Position numbers and translations under genes: made by a program. Shown piece after piece: positions 17,382 to 25,752 of a DNA stretch of 64,000 nucleotides (positions are counted from its first letter, which is position 1; every line of letters starts with the position of its first letter). Origin of the DNA: JAICUY01 sp963716585 (GTDB taxonomy: Bacteria > Chloroflexota > Limnocylindria > QHBO01); contig CAVQTN010000004.1 in assembly GCA_963716585.1 (NCBI GenBank), positions 124,001 through 188,000 on the forward strand. Reading direction: 5' to 3'. The notes under the pieces are model-generated. The model saw only the letters and a list, made by a program, of their open reading frames with translations. It was not told the origin of the DNA and did not search any database.

Positions 17382-18296
17382 ATGCAGGCGCACAAGCACC
17401 ACTGGTCGATGGTCGACTTCGGGGTGGTCGACGATCGACCCATGATGCGGCAGCGCTGCGACTGCGGCGCCGAGCGAACGATCCGCGCCTGGGACCGAAC
17501 CTGGCAGCCGCGGCCCACCTGGCGGCTGGCCCAGGTCGAGCGGGGAAGCGTGCTCGCCGGGCGGTTGTTGGAGCGTTCCGACACCCGTGAGGTTGAACCG
17601 GCGACGGATGCCATCAAGGTCGACGTCTGGGCGGACATCGCGTGCCCGTGGTGCTACATCGGCAAACGCAATCTGGAGACTGCCGTCACCCGCCTGCAGA
17701 CCGATGCGACCGCTCCCGGGGTCGAGGTCGTGCTGCACAGCTTCCAGCTCGCGCCTGACACGCCGGTCGACTTCGAGGGCGGCGAGACCGATTACCTGGC
17801 GCAGCACAAGGGCATCAGCCGCGAGCAGGCGGTCGCCATGCAGCAGCGCGTTGCGGCGATTGGAGCCGATGCGGGCCTGCACTATCGCTTCGACCTGGTG
17901 CGGCACACCAACACGGTCAAGGCGCATCGGCTGCTGCACCACGCGAAGGCTCACGGGCGGCAGCTGGAGATGGCAGAGCGGCTGATGCGCGCCTACTTCG
18001 CCGAAGGACGCCACCTGGGCCATGACGACGATCTCGTCGCGCTGGCCGCGGAGGTCGGCCTGGACGCGGACGATGCGCTGCGGTCACTGCGCGGTGGCGA
18101 ATACCTCGACGCGGTGCGCACCGATGAGGCCGCGGCCGTCGCGCTGGGCGTGCGCGGCGTGCCGTTCTTCCTGATGGACGGCCGCTACGCCCTCCAGGGC
18201 GCGCAACCGCCCGACGTCTTCGAGGCCGTTCTGGGCCGAGCGGTCGTCAATCGTCAGACCCCGGCCCTGACCGATACCGCGCCTTCGCGTCTCTAA
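17382..18296 (+). CDS. DsbA/FrnE-like thioredoxin-fold oxidoreductase with N-terminal extension
   Basis: 304 residues. From about residue 75 it is a FrnE-type DsbA-family protein: VDVWADIACPWCYIGKRNLE with the redox CPWC motif, then SFQLAPDTP, and the cis-Pro segment RGVPFFLMDGRYALQGAQ near the C-terminus. There is no signal peptide, so it acts in the cytoplasm, probably as a disulfide isomerase or in oxidative-stress protection. The first 70 residues are unusual for FrnE: HKHHW near the start and CDCG at about 28-31 look like a small metal-binding knuckle. It starts four bases after the pirin stop. Confidence 0.82.
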   Translation: MQAHKHHWSMVDFGVVDDRPMMRQRCDCGAERTIRAWDRTWQPRPTWRLAQVERGSVLAGRLLERSDTREVEPATDAIKVDVWADIACPWCYIGKRNLETAVTRLQTDATAPGVEVVLHSFQLAPDTPVDFEGGETDYLAQHKGISREQAVAMQQRVAAIGADAGLHYRFDLVRHTNTVKAHRLLHHAKAHGRQLEMAERLMRAYFAEGRHLGHDDDLVALAAEVGLDADDALRSLRGGEYLDAVRTDEAAAVALGVRGVPFFLMDGRYALQGAQPPDVFEAVLGRAVVNRQTPALTDTAPSRL

Positions 18297-18432
18297 CGTG
18301 CGGCGCTTCCCGAGGCTCCTTGGCCGCGAGGTCCGCGCCGGCAGCCCGAACTTCGCGCGGCCGAACGGGGCGAGGGCCGGTACTGGGGTGGTCAGGGCCG
18401 ATTTGCCCATCGTCCAGCCCGCATCGTGCGCC

Positions 18433-18438
18433 TACGCT
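18433..18438 (+). promoter_or_regulatory. -10 element TACGCT, six bases before the diguanylate cyclase GTG
   Basis: TACGCT then GCGCGC then GTG. The fixed spacing supports the GTG at 18445 as the true start, although the frame is open further upstream. Confidence 0.5.
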
Positions 18439-18444
18439 GCGCGC

Positions 18445-19815
18445 GTGCCTTCACCAATAACCGGGGACATCAAGGCGCTGGCGGACGCCATGGGCAGTGA
18501 TGACCTGCTCGTCTTCGAGCTGACCGAGCAGGGCGCGAGGCTCATCGGCGGTGCCGGTCGCGGGGCCGGCTGGGCGGGCGTGGTCGACGTCGAGACCGAT
18601 AGCGAGCCGCACCTTGGCGAAGTACGGGATCGGCGCCGGGTCATGCGCATCGATGGGGAGACCGCCACGCGCGTCATCGGTCCGTACTGGGCCGTGCATG
18701 CGGCCCTCATTCCGGTGGGTGAGCACCTCGTCGTGGTTGGCAGCGAGACCCCCATCCGGGGGTCGACCGGCGAGCTGGTGCGCCACGCCACGGAGGCGGT
18801 GGCCGAGATCGGTGATATTCCGGCGTCGAAGCTGCTGGCCGATGAGCTCGAGCTGATCCAGGCCGTCCAGCAGCTCAACGAGCTGGCACCCACCTCGCTC
18901 GCAGAAGCCGCAACCCACGCCGCGGCGGTGGCCGCCGATGCGCTGTCCTGCGAGATCGGCGTCGTCCTGCTGCGACACGAGGATCAGACCCACGTCCACG
19001 GTGCCGGCCCGGCGTGGGCGTCGGTTGCCGACGATGACGAGCTGTGCGCGGCGCTCCACGACCTCGCGGCGCGTGCGGCGCCGGGACCGATCGTCGAGCA
19101 GGACCTGGAAGCCGTTGGTGCCAACGGGTTGCGTATCGTGTCGTGCTACGCCCTGGCCCTGGGTGCCGACGGCCTGCTCGGCGCGCTGATCGTCGGCCAC
19201 ACCGACCTGCGGCCGCGAGGCTTCACGCAGCTCTGCCGTCGGGTGGGGCGCGCGCTGGCGGATGCCACCGAGCTCTCGTTGCTGGCGGCGATGGCCCGCG
19301 AAGAAATGGCCGAGCAGCGCGACCGCTACGCGCTCGAAGCGCGCACCGATCAGCTCACCGGATTGGCGAGTCGCGTGCGCTGGGAAGAGGCGTTGACGTC
19401 CGAAGAGGCACGCTGGCAGCGCTACGGGCATGGCGTCGTGCTCGTCTCGATGGACCTCAACGGGCTCAAGGAGGCGAACGACCGCTATGGTCACGGCGTC
19501 GGCGACGAGCTGCTGCGCGCCGCGGCGCAGATCGTGCGCAGCTCGCTACGGGCCAGTGACGTCGTCGCTCGCATCGGCGGCGACGAGTTTGCTGCGCTTC
19601 TGCTCGAGACCGATGTCGCCGGCGCCACCGCCCTGCGCGCGCGGATCGAGACCGCGATCCGCGCATGGCAGGGGACGCAGCCCGGCGCCCAGCTGTCATT
19701 GTCGCTCGGCTGGGCGGTCGCCGAGGCGGGGGAGTCTCTACGGGAGACGTTCGCCCGTGCCGATCGCGACATGTATCACGCCAAACGGGCCTTGCTGAGC
19801 AGCGGCCAGGCCTAG
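18445..19815 (+). CDS. Diguanylate cyclase with GAF-like sensor region
   Basis: 456 residues. An N-terminal part of unknown type (about 1-140), a GAF-like region (about 145-290) and a C-terminal GGDEF domain (about 300-456) with an intact active-site loop IGGDEF. RASD lies five residues before GGDEF, matching the RxxD inhibitory site that binds product c-di-GMP. No membrane helix or signal peptide, so it is cytosolic. It makes c-di-GMP from GTP, presumably in response to a ligand of the GAF-like region. An in-frame GTG at 18298 would add 49 residues of unlikely composition; the -10 spacing argues against it. Confidence 0.85.
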   Translation: MPSPITGDIKALADAMGSDDLLVFELTEQGARLIGGAGRGAGWAGVVDVETDSEPHLGEVRDRRRVMRIDGETATRVIGPYWAVHAALIPVGEHLVVVGSETPIRGSTGELVRHATEAVAEIGDIPASKLLADELELIQAVQQLNELAPTSLAEAATHAAAVAADALSCEIGVVLLRHEDQTHVHGAGPAWASVADDDELCAALHDLAARAAPGPIVEQDLEAVGANGLRIVSCYALALGADGLLGALIVGHTDLRPRGFTQLCRRVGRALADATELSLLAAMAREEMAEQRDRYALEARTDQLTGLASRVRWEEALTSEEARWQRYGHGVVLVSMDLNGLKEANDRYGHGVGDELLRAAAQIVRSSLRASDVVARIGGDEFAALLLETDVAGATALRARIETAIRAWQGTQPGAQLSLSLGWAVAEAGESLRETFARADRDMYHAKRALLSSGQA

Positions 19816-20034
19816 GCTTCCGCTGCCGTGGCAGGTCCCGTAAGCGTTTGCTTGCGACTGCGAAGGGAGCTCAGCCGCCTTTCGGCGCATGAAGGCGCAA
19901 TTCGCGCGCCTCGCCGCCGTTGAGTCACTGCACACTCCGAACGCGTGAAAACGGGCCGCTCGCCCGCGATCTCGTCACGTGCTGGCTGAAAGTGACCGTT
20001 TTGACGGACAGTGAGTTGCAAACCCGCCGATCTG

Positions 20035-20049
20035 AGTCACCAGGTGACT
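20035..20049. repeat. Palindrome 1, perfect AGTCACC-A-GGTGACT
   Basis: A 15-base perfect inverted repeat with a single central A. The same core recurs in imperfect form 47 bases downstream, and related GAGTCAC (19923) and AGTGACC (19991) half-sites lie upstream. It may be a protein-binding site; no factor can be named. Confidence 0.7.
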
Positions 20050-20081
20050 AGACAGCATCCGAACCCGCGCCTCTCAGTCCA

Positions 20082-20102
20082 GTGAGTCACCAGGCGACTC
20101 AC
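20082..20102. repeat. Palindrome 2, longer imperfect copy of palindrome 1
   Basis: Arms GTGAGTCACC and GGCGACTCAC around a central A, with one mismatched pair (A opposite C). The core GTCACC-A-GG is shared with palindrome 1. It lies 73 bases before the dif-like site. Confidence 0.7.
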
Positions 20103-20175
20103 GTGCCCGGGGCGCCCGAGCGGCGCGGCAGGGAAGGGCCCGAACCAGGCGGCAGTTGGCCCTCGTCTTCTAGCT

Positions 20176-20203
20176 AGATCACATAACCTGCATTTGCGGA
20201 AGT
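20176..20203 (-). other. Candidate XerCD dif site
   Basis: On the minus strand this 28-base site reads as an 11-base arm ACTTCCGCAAA, a 6-base centre TGCAGG and an 11-base arm TTATGTGATCT. The 11-6-11 layout and both arms resemble the Bacillus subtilis dif (arms ACTTCCTAGAA and TTATGTAAACT): the first six bases of the XerC-side arm and the first six of the XerD-side arm are identical. It sits in the only long intergenic stretch, where rightward genes meet leftward genes, as expected at a replication terminus. The arm similarity is seen; the function is inferred. Confidence 0.55.
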
Positions 20204-20215
20204 AGTCTGGCGAGT

Positions 20216-20992
20216 CTAGCCGGCCCGCTGCCGCATCACTTCGAATCCGATGACCGCCGTCGCGGCGGCCGTCCCGAGCGAGGCTGCTCCTCGCCGCGCG
20301 TACGGGATCCGGAGCACGAAGTCAGCCCGATCAAGCACGGCCCGGCCCAGGCCGCGTCGTTCGCCGCCGATGAGCAGCAGCAGCGGTTGTCGCAGGTCCG
20401 CATCGTAGATGTCGGTGGCGCCGGGTTGCTCGGCGGCCGCGACGATGCGCAGCCCGGCCGTCCCGAGCGCCGTGGCAGCTGCGAGTGGATCGGTTGCCTC
20501 TGCGGTCGGGAGCAGTTCTGATGCACCGGCTGACGACCTGCCGACGATCGCGGTCGCGGACGCCCAGCTGCGGCTGCGGACGACAAGGCCGGTGGCGCCG
20601 GCGGCGTACACGGACCGCAGCGCGGCACCCAGGTTGTACGGATCCTCGACACCGTCGAGCATGACCACGAACGCACCTCGCACGGCGAGCTGGGTGAGCG
20701 GGACCAGGTGGCGCTCCCCCACCTCGGCGACCATGCCGCCGTGGCTGTGCCCCTGCGCCATGGCGTCGATGGCCTCGCGCGGAACACGCTCCAGGGGGAC
20801 GCCGCGGCTCGCCGCCAGCGATGCGATGCGGGCCGCGACCTGCTGTGCCCGGATTCCCTCACTGGCGAGCAGGACGCGATGCACCGGCCGCGAAGACGCC
20901 CGAAGGGCGGCCTCGATCGAGATGGCGCCCTCCAACAGGGCGGCCTGAGGCGGCAGGTTCGGCTGCAGGCGAGGGTCGGGGACGGACGTCAC
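20216..20992 (-). CDS. TrmH/SpoU-family RNA 2'-O-methyltransferase
   Basis: 258 residues: a short N-terminal substrate-binding part followed by a SPOUT knot domain. Motif 1 is DGVEDPYNLGAALRS with the catalytic Arg context, and motif 2 is LLIGGERRGL. Motif 3 reads IPYARRGAASLGTAAATA, whereas relatives usually have SLNVSVAAA; the conserved Asn is Gly here. RlmB (23S G2251) is the closest well-known relative, but the exact target cannot be read. The GTG overlaps the hflX stop as GTGA. Confidence 0.87.
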   Translation of the reverse strand: MTSVPDPRLQPNLPPQAALLEGAISIEAALRASSRPVHRVLLASEGIRAQQVAARIASLAASRGVPLERVPREAIDAMAQGHSHGGMVAEVGERHLVPLTQLAVRGAFVVMLDGVEDPYNLGAALRSVYAAGATGLVVRSRSWASATAIVGRSSAGASELLPTAEATDPLAAATALGTAGLRIVAAAEQPGATDIYDADLRQPLLLLIGGERRGLGRAVLDRADFVLRIPYARRGAASLGTAAATAVIGFEVMRQRAG

Positions 20993-22287
20993 CGTCGGGC
21001 GCTGCGCGCGGCGCGAGTCTCTTGCTCGACGGTGTCGAGCTCGCGAGCGATCAGCGGTGGCAGGTGACCTGAGATGCGCACCCCGGTTGGTCCGTACTGC
21101 TCGGTCACGTCGCCACTGGTTCGGGCGCGTGCCACCAGCTCGCCGCGCTCGTACGGTACGACGGCGTCGACGGCGACCATCTGCTTGCGCAGCGCGGTCC
21201 CGATCTGCTCCATGAGCGCCGGCAGTCCCTCGCCGGTCGTGGCGCTCACGAATGCCGCCCGTTCGGCGGACGGTATCGGCATGCCGTCGTGAGCGACGTC
21301 GAGCAGGTCGATCTTGTTGAAGACGCTGATGCGTGGCTTGTTGCCGGCTCCAAGTTCATCGAGGACGCCCTGCACGGCATGCTGCTGCCCGACGAAGTCC
21401 GCATCGGCCGCGTCGACCACCTCGAGCAGCAGGTCGGCACGCACGACCTCCTCGAGGGTGGCGCGGAACGCGTCGACCAGGTCGTGGGGCAGCTTGTTGA
21501 TGAATCCAACCGTGTCGGTCATGACGACACGCTGGCCGGATGGCAGGACGACCTGTCGGGAGGTCGGATCGAGGGTGGCGAAGAGCATATCGGCGACGTA
21601 GAGCTCCGCATCGGCGAGGGCATTCAGCAGCGTGCTCTTGCCGGCGTTCGTGTAGCCGACCAGTGCGACGGTCGGGACCTGCTTGCGTTCGCGCTGGCGC
21701 GCCGCAGTCGACCGATGGCGCTTCACGGCCTCCAGCTCGCTGCGCACCCTGCGGATCTTCTCGCCGATGAGACGCCGGTCCGTCTCCAGCTGGCTCTCGC
21801 CGGGACCGCCGCGGGTGCCGATGCCGCCGCCGGTGCGCGACAGGTGGGTCCACATCCGGGTCAGTCGCGGCAGGTGGTACTCGAGCTGCGCCAGCTTGAC
21901 CTGCAGGCGACCCTCCTTCGTCCGCGCGCGGTTGGCGAAGATGTCGATGATCAAGGCCGAGCGGTCCAGCACCTTGCAGTTGAGCAGCTGTTCGAGGTTG
22001 CGCTGCTGGTTCGCGCTCAGCTCATCATCGACCACGAGCACGTTGAAGTCGCTGGCAGCCTTCTCGGTGAGCAGCTCGGCCGCACGGCCCTTGCCGAAGT
22101 ACCAGCTCGGATCTGGCCGCGGGCGATGCTGGAAGGCGCTGCCGACCACCACGGCCCCAGCGGTCTCGGCCAGGGCGCCCAGCTCGGCCAGGCTGCGGGC
22201 GACCGGCCATCCGTCGTGCGGATCGTCGAGGCCGATGAGGAAGGCCCGCTCGTTTGGCGCGGTGAGATCGATCATCCGTTCCATCAT
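20989..22287 (-). CDS. hflX: GTPase HflX
   Basis: Ribosome-associated GTPase that splits stalled or idle 70S ribosomes. Order: N-terminal HflX domain (FGKGRAAEL, VVDDELSANQQRNLE), the family signature TRMWTHLSRTGGGIGTRGGPG in two adjoining parts, a coiled linker, then the GTPase domain with P-loop GYTNAGKST, DTVGFI (G3) and NKID (G4). An in-frame TTG twelve bases upstream is possible, but the ATG chosen lies twelve bases after a TACCAT -10 element (22300-22305). Upstream of, and coupled to, the RNA methyltransferase. Confidence 0.94.
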   Translation of the reverse strand: MMERMIDLTAPNERAFLIGLDDPHDGWPVARSLAELGALAETAGAVVVGSAFQHRPRPDPSWYFGKGRAAELLTEKAASDFNVLVVDDELSANQQRNLEQLLNCKVLDRSALIIDIFANRARTKEGRLQVKLAQLEYHLPRLTRMWTHLSRTGGGIGTRGGPGESQLETDRRLIGEKIRRVRSELEAVKRHRSTAARQRERKQVPTVALVGYTNAGKSTLLNALADAELYVADMLFATLDPTSRQVVLPSGQRVVMTDTVGFINKLPHDLVDAFRATLEEVVRADLLLEVVDAADADFVGQQHAVQGVLDELGAGNKPRISVFNKIDLLDVAHDGMPIPSAERAAFVSATTGEGLPALMEQIGTALRKQMVAVDAVVPYERGELVARARTSGDVTEQYGPTGVRISGHLPPLIARELDTVEQETRAARSARR

Positions 22288-22410
22288 GCGTCGGGGCAAA
22301 TGGTAGCCGATGGCGGCTGCGTGCCTCGCGTCGGTACCTTTGGCCTATCCCCCGCCGGGGCGGACTGTGGGATACCCCGTATCTACAGCAACGTGCCGGA
22401 GGCGGAGGCA

Positions 22411-24006
22411 ATGGACGACCGTGGTGGGCGCTCGTTGCGCCTGCGCCTGGCCTGCGCGGTGCTGGCCGCCGCGCTGGTCGGCATTGCGCTGCAGCGTGGC
22501 GTTGCAGCCGTGCGTCCCGATGAGCCGCTTCTGTCGCTGCTGCTCGGGCTGGCAGCCATGGCCGCCGTCGGACTGGCGGCGACCGATCGGGTGCTCGCCG
22601 GTGTTCTGCGATCGACCGAGGCCCTGCAGGTTCGTTACGAGACCGCCCTGGCCGATGCGCTGACCGACCCGCTCACCAAGCTGGGAAATCACCGAGCATT
22701 CCAGGAAGAGCTCGATCGACAGGTGGAGCAGTCTCTGCGCTATGGGACGCCGCTGGCGCTCGTCCTGATCGACCTCGACGATTTCAAGTCGATCAACGAC
22801 GGCAGCGGTCATGCCGCCGGCGATGCAGTCCTGGCGCGGCTGGGCGAGCTGATCACGACCGCCATCCGCCGGCCGGATCGCGCCTTCCGCGTTGGTGGCG
22901 ACGAGTTCGCCCTCCTGTTGCCGCACGCCGAGGTCGAGGGTGCGCGCGTCGTGGCGCGTCGGCTGCTGGCCGCCTCGTTGCAACCGCGGGCGCTGGCCGG
23001 CGGCCTTGCCGACGGCCTTTCGTTCTCGGCGGGCATCTCGTCGGTCCCCGGTTCGGCAACCTCGCGCTCCGACCTGTACGCGCAGGCCGACGCGGCGTTG
23101 TACGCCGCCAAGCGTGGTGGCCGCACTGCCGTCGAGGCCTACACACCCGATGACGCCTCCCCTGTCCCCTTCGGCGACCGATCGGCGGCCGTCAGCCGCG
23201 TCATCGCGGGACGGCAGCTCGCCGGCGTCTACCAGCCCATCATCGAGCTGGCCTCGGGCAGGATCCTGGGCTACGAGGGCCTCATCCGGCCTCAGCCGCC
23301 CGCGCCGTTCGCCACCCCCGGCGAGCTGTTCGCCGCCGCTGACGCCGGCGGTTGGACGAGCGCCCTGGATCTGGCCTGCATCGAGCTCCTGGTGGCCGGG
23401 GCCGCGTCGCTCCCCGAGGACCAGTTCCTGAGCGTGAACCTCTCCCCGCGCAGCATCGAGGCGCCCGAGTTCGGCGTCGCGACCCTGCTGAACGTGGCGC
23501 GCCGCGGTGGCATTCCACCCGAGAGGCTGGTGGTGGAGCTGACGGAGCACGCCTCCATCAGTGACATGCGCCGCGTCCGCGAGAAGGTCGAAGCCTGCCG
23601 CCGTGCGGGGTTCCGCATCGCGGCGGACGACCTGGGCGCGGGGAATGCTGGCCTGAGGCTGCTCAGCGAGCTGCCATTCGACATCCTGAAGGTCGATGTC
23701 AACCTCGTGCATCGAACAGCTCCCGGCGCACTGTCGAGCGCGATCGTCAGTTCGGTGGTCGATCTTGCCGCGCGCACCGGTGCGCTGGTCGTCGCCGAGG
23801 GCATCGAGGATCAGCTGCAGCTCGAGCGCCTGACACGGCTGGGCGCTCACGCCGCCCAGGGCTTCCTGCTGGGTCGCCCGGGCCCCCTTCCCTCGCGCCG
23901 CGTCCTGCCCGTCCAGCGGCCCACACCGGTGGCCGTCGAGGTGGGACCGCTCACTCACTGGCGCGAGAGCATCGGCCTGCCGGTTGGCACCGGCGGACGG
24001 GCCTAG
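22411..24006 (+). CDS. Membrane GGDEF-EAL protein (c-di-GMP turnover)
   Basis: 531 residues: two N-terminal membrane helices (about 10-32 and 38-58), a GGDEF domain with intact VGGDEF and an RRPD inhibitory site five residues before it, then an EAL-type phosphodiesterase domain. The EAL signature is EGL, with NLSPRS, ELTEHA, DDLGAGNAGLRLL, KVD and AEGIED present, so the key metal and base residues look retained. Both making and breaking c-di-GMP are therefore possible. The ATG has GGAGG very close upstream. The frame stays open far upstream, antisense to hflX, but that part has no protein-like features. Confidence 0.9.
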   Translation: MDDRGGRSLRLRLACAVLAAALVGIALQRGVAAVRPDEPLLSLLLGLAAMAAVGLAATDRVLAGVLRSTEALQVRYETALADALTDPLTKLGNHRAFQEELDRQVEQSLRYGTPLALVLIDLDDFKSINDGSGHAAGDAVLARLGELITTAIRRPDRAFRVGGDEFALLLPHAEVEGARVVARRLLAASLQPRALAGGLADGLSFSAGISSVPGSATSRSDLYAQADAALYAAKRGGRTAVEAYTPDDASPVPFGDRSAAVSRVIAGRQLAGVYQPIIELASGRILGYEGLIRPQPPAPFATPGELFAAADAGGWTSALDLACIELLVAGAASLPEDQFLSVNLSPRSIEAPEFGVATLLNVARRGGIPPERLVVELTEHASISDMRRVREKVEACRRAGFRIAADDLGAGNAGLRLLSELPFDILKVDVNLVHRTAPGALSSAIVSSVVDLAARTGALVVAEGIEDQLQLERLTRLGAHAAQGFLLGRPGPLPSRRVLPVQRPTPVAVEVGPLTHWRESIGLPVGTGGRA

Positions 24007-24028
24007 CCGGGACGCTCCACATCCGACG

Positions 24029-24943
24029 TCAGCGCAGCAGGTGGAGCGCGGCCTGCACCAGGCTCGGGTCGCCATCGGCACCCTCGCCGGCGGGCAGCCA
24101 GGTGATGCGAGAGTCCCGCCCGAACCAGCTCAGCTGCCGTTTGGCGTACTGTCGCGTGCGGCGCGTGGTGGCGGCGACGGCGTCATCCCGGCTCAACGAA
24201 GCTGCCAGGAGCGCGACCGCCTCCGCGTAGCCATGGCCTGACATCGACGGCAGGCTCACCGGATAGCCCGCGTCGAGCAGGCGCTGCGTCTCGTCGAGCA
24301 GGCCGCGGGCGAACATGCGCTTCGCGCGCTGCTCGATGCGCCCGGCGAGCACCTCGCGTGGCCGTTGCAGGGCGATGATCGTCAGCGGCCCCGGAATCGG
24401 ACGTGCTCGCGGAGGCGCGGTGTCGCCCAGCTCCGCGCGCTCGAGGGCGCGGAGCACCCGCCGCGGGTTGTGCAGGTCGGTGGCGGCCGCGATGCGCGGC
24501 GCAAGGGCCGTGAGGCGTCGGGCGAGCGGCGCCAGGCCGAGCCCCTCAAGCTCGGCCGCCAGACGCCGCCGCGTCTTCGGCGACCACGCCTGCACGCCGA
24601 AGTCGAAGCCATCCAGCAGCGCTGTGACGTACAGCCCCGTTCCGCCCACGATCACCGGCAGCCGTCCCCGCGACGCGATCTCGGGCAGGAGCGCACGCGC
24701 CCGGGCTGTCCAGTCGGCGACGGTGAACGGCGTGTCGGGGGCGACCAGGTCGATCAGGTGGTGTGGCACGCGCCGGCGTTCGGCGGCGGAGGGCTTGGCA
24801 GTCCCGATGTCCATGCCGCGGTAGACCTGCCGCGAATCCGCCGAGATGACCTCGATCGGCAGTCGGTCGGCGAGTGCCAGGGCCAGCTCGGTCTTGCCGG
24901 ATGCGGTGGGACCGACGATCGCGGCGATCGCCGGCGGCGTCAG
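24029..24943 (-). CDS. miaA: tRNA dimethylallyltransferase, probable CTG start
   Basis: Prenylates A37 of tRNAs reading UNN codons. Visible are the P-loop GPTASGKTELAL at the N-terminus, SADSRQVYRGMDIGTAKP, VGGTGLYVTALLDG and the C-terminal RQYAKRQLSWF. About 304 residues, family length. No ATG, GTG or TTG precedes the P-loop within a reasonable distance; a CTG eight codons before it overlaps the ymdB stop as CTGA, mirroring the ATGA/GTGA junctions of the neighbouring genes. The alternative is a base error near the junction. Confidence 0.9.
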   Translation of the reverse strand: MTPPAIAAIVGPTASGKTELALALADRLPIEVISADSRQVYRGMDIGTAKPSAAERRRVPHHLIDLVAPDTPFTVADWTARARALLPEIASRGRLPVIVGGTGLYVTALLDGFDFGVQAWSPKTRRRLAAELEGLGLAPLARRLTALAPRIAAATDLHNPRRVLRALERAELGDTAPPRARPIPGPLTIIALQRPREVLAGRIEQRAKRMFARGLLDETQRLLDAGYPVSLPSMSGHGYAEAVALLAASLSRDDAVAATTRRTRQYAKRQLSWFGRDSRITWLPAGEGADGDPSLVQAALHLLR

Positions 24944-25752
24944 CCCACCTCGACCAGGCGCTGGATCAGCTCGATCGAGCGTGCGCGACCACTCCCCCGT
25001 TCCGCCTCGATCAGCGCCGCGTTGAAGCTGACCGGTCCGTCGGCCACGGCGAAGCGCGTCGGCAGGTGGCGCAGGAAGCGCGGCATGACCGTCTCGATGC
25101 TCATCCCGATGATCGAGTCGCGTGGCCCGGTCATGCCGATGTCGCTGATGTAGGCCGTGCCCCCGGGAAGGACGCGCGCATCCGCGGTGGGAACATGCGT
25201 GTGGGTCCCGACAACGGCCGAGACCCGCCCGTCGAGGTGCCAGCCCATGGCGTTCTTCTCCGAGGTGATCTCGCAGTGGAAGTCGACCAGCCGAACAGGC
25301 GGGAGCTCGACGGCCGACTCGTCGAGCAGCCGATCGACCTTGGTGAACGGTGAATCGAGCTGGTTCATGAACACCCGGCCCATGATGTTGATGACCGCGA
25401 CCTCGCCGCCATCGGGCAGGTGATGCACCAGCCAACCGCGGCCTGGTACGTCATCGGGGTAGTTCATCGGTCGCAGCAGCGGTCGGTCCGTGTCGAGGTA
25501 GTCGTAGATCTCGCGCTTGTCCCAGATGTGGTTGCCGCTGGTCAGGACGTCCACCCCCGAGTCGAGCATCTCGTCGGCGAGCGATGGGGTGATGCCCATG
25601 CCGGCCGCCAGGTTCTCGCCGTTGGCGACGATCATGTCCAGGTCGAGCTCGCGCCGCAGGTCGGGCAGCAGCGCGTGCACCGCCTGGCGGCCCGGCTTGC
25701 CGATCATGTCGCCGATGATCAGGCATCGGACCAGCCCTGTTCGCGCGATCAC
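24940..25752 (-). CDS. YmdB-family metallophosphoesterase
   Basis: 270 residues of the YmdB/DR1281 family, dinuclear-metal phosphodiesterases that hydrolyse 2',3'-cAMP in other bacteria. Metal-site motifs: GDMIGKPGR near the start, NGENLAAG, SGNHIWDK and GTHTHVPTAD. It is next to ribonuclease Y, a conserved rny-ymdB gene order. The GTG overlaps the rny stop as GTGA. The family is linked to RNA-turnover products, which fits the neighbours. Confidence 0.92.
   Translation of the reverse strand: MIARTGLVRCLIIGDMIGKPGRQAVHALLPDLRRELDLDMIVANGENLAAGMGITPSLADEMLDSGVDVLTSGNHIWDKREIYDYLDTDRPLLRPMNYPDDVPGRGWLVHHLPDGGEVAVINIMGRVFMNQLDSPFTKVDRLLDESAVELPPVRLVDFHCEITSEKNAMGWHLDGRVSAVVGTHTHVPTADARVLPGGTAYISDIGMTGPRDSIIGMSIETVMPRFLRHLPTRFAVADGPVSFNAALIEAERGSGRARSIELIQRLVEVG

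Larger units (their letters stand above)
19816..20215. other. 400-base gene-free stretch between convergent genes
   Basis: The longest non-coding interval in the window, flanked by gene ends on both sides, so promoters for the neighbours are not expected here. It contains a 7-bp hairpin at 19839-19856 (CGTAAGC, loop GTTT, GCTTGCG) that could end the upstream transcript, two related palindromes, an octamer GGGAAGGG at 20131-20138 and a dif-like site. I see no open frame, tRNA or rRNA in it. Confidence 0.8.

Noticed and set aside
19816..20215. CRISPR array or integron attC site in the gene-free stretch
   Set aside because: Only two related palindromes with unequal arms, no regular spacers, and no cas or integrase gene nearby.
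21289..22410. Long N-terminal extension of the GGDEF-EAL protein, antisense to hflX
   Set aside because: The extension is simply open sequence opposite hflX; an ATG with GGAGG begins the natural protein with its two membrane helices.
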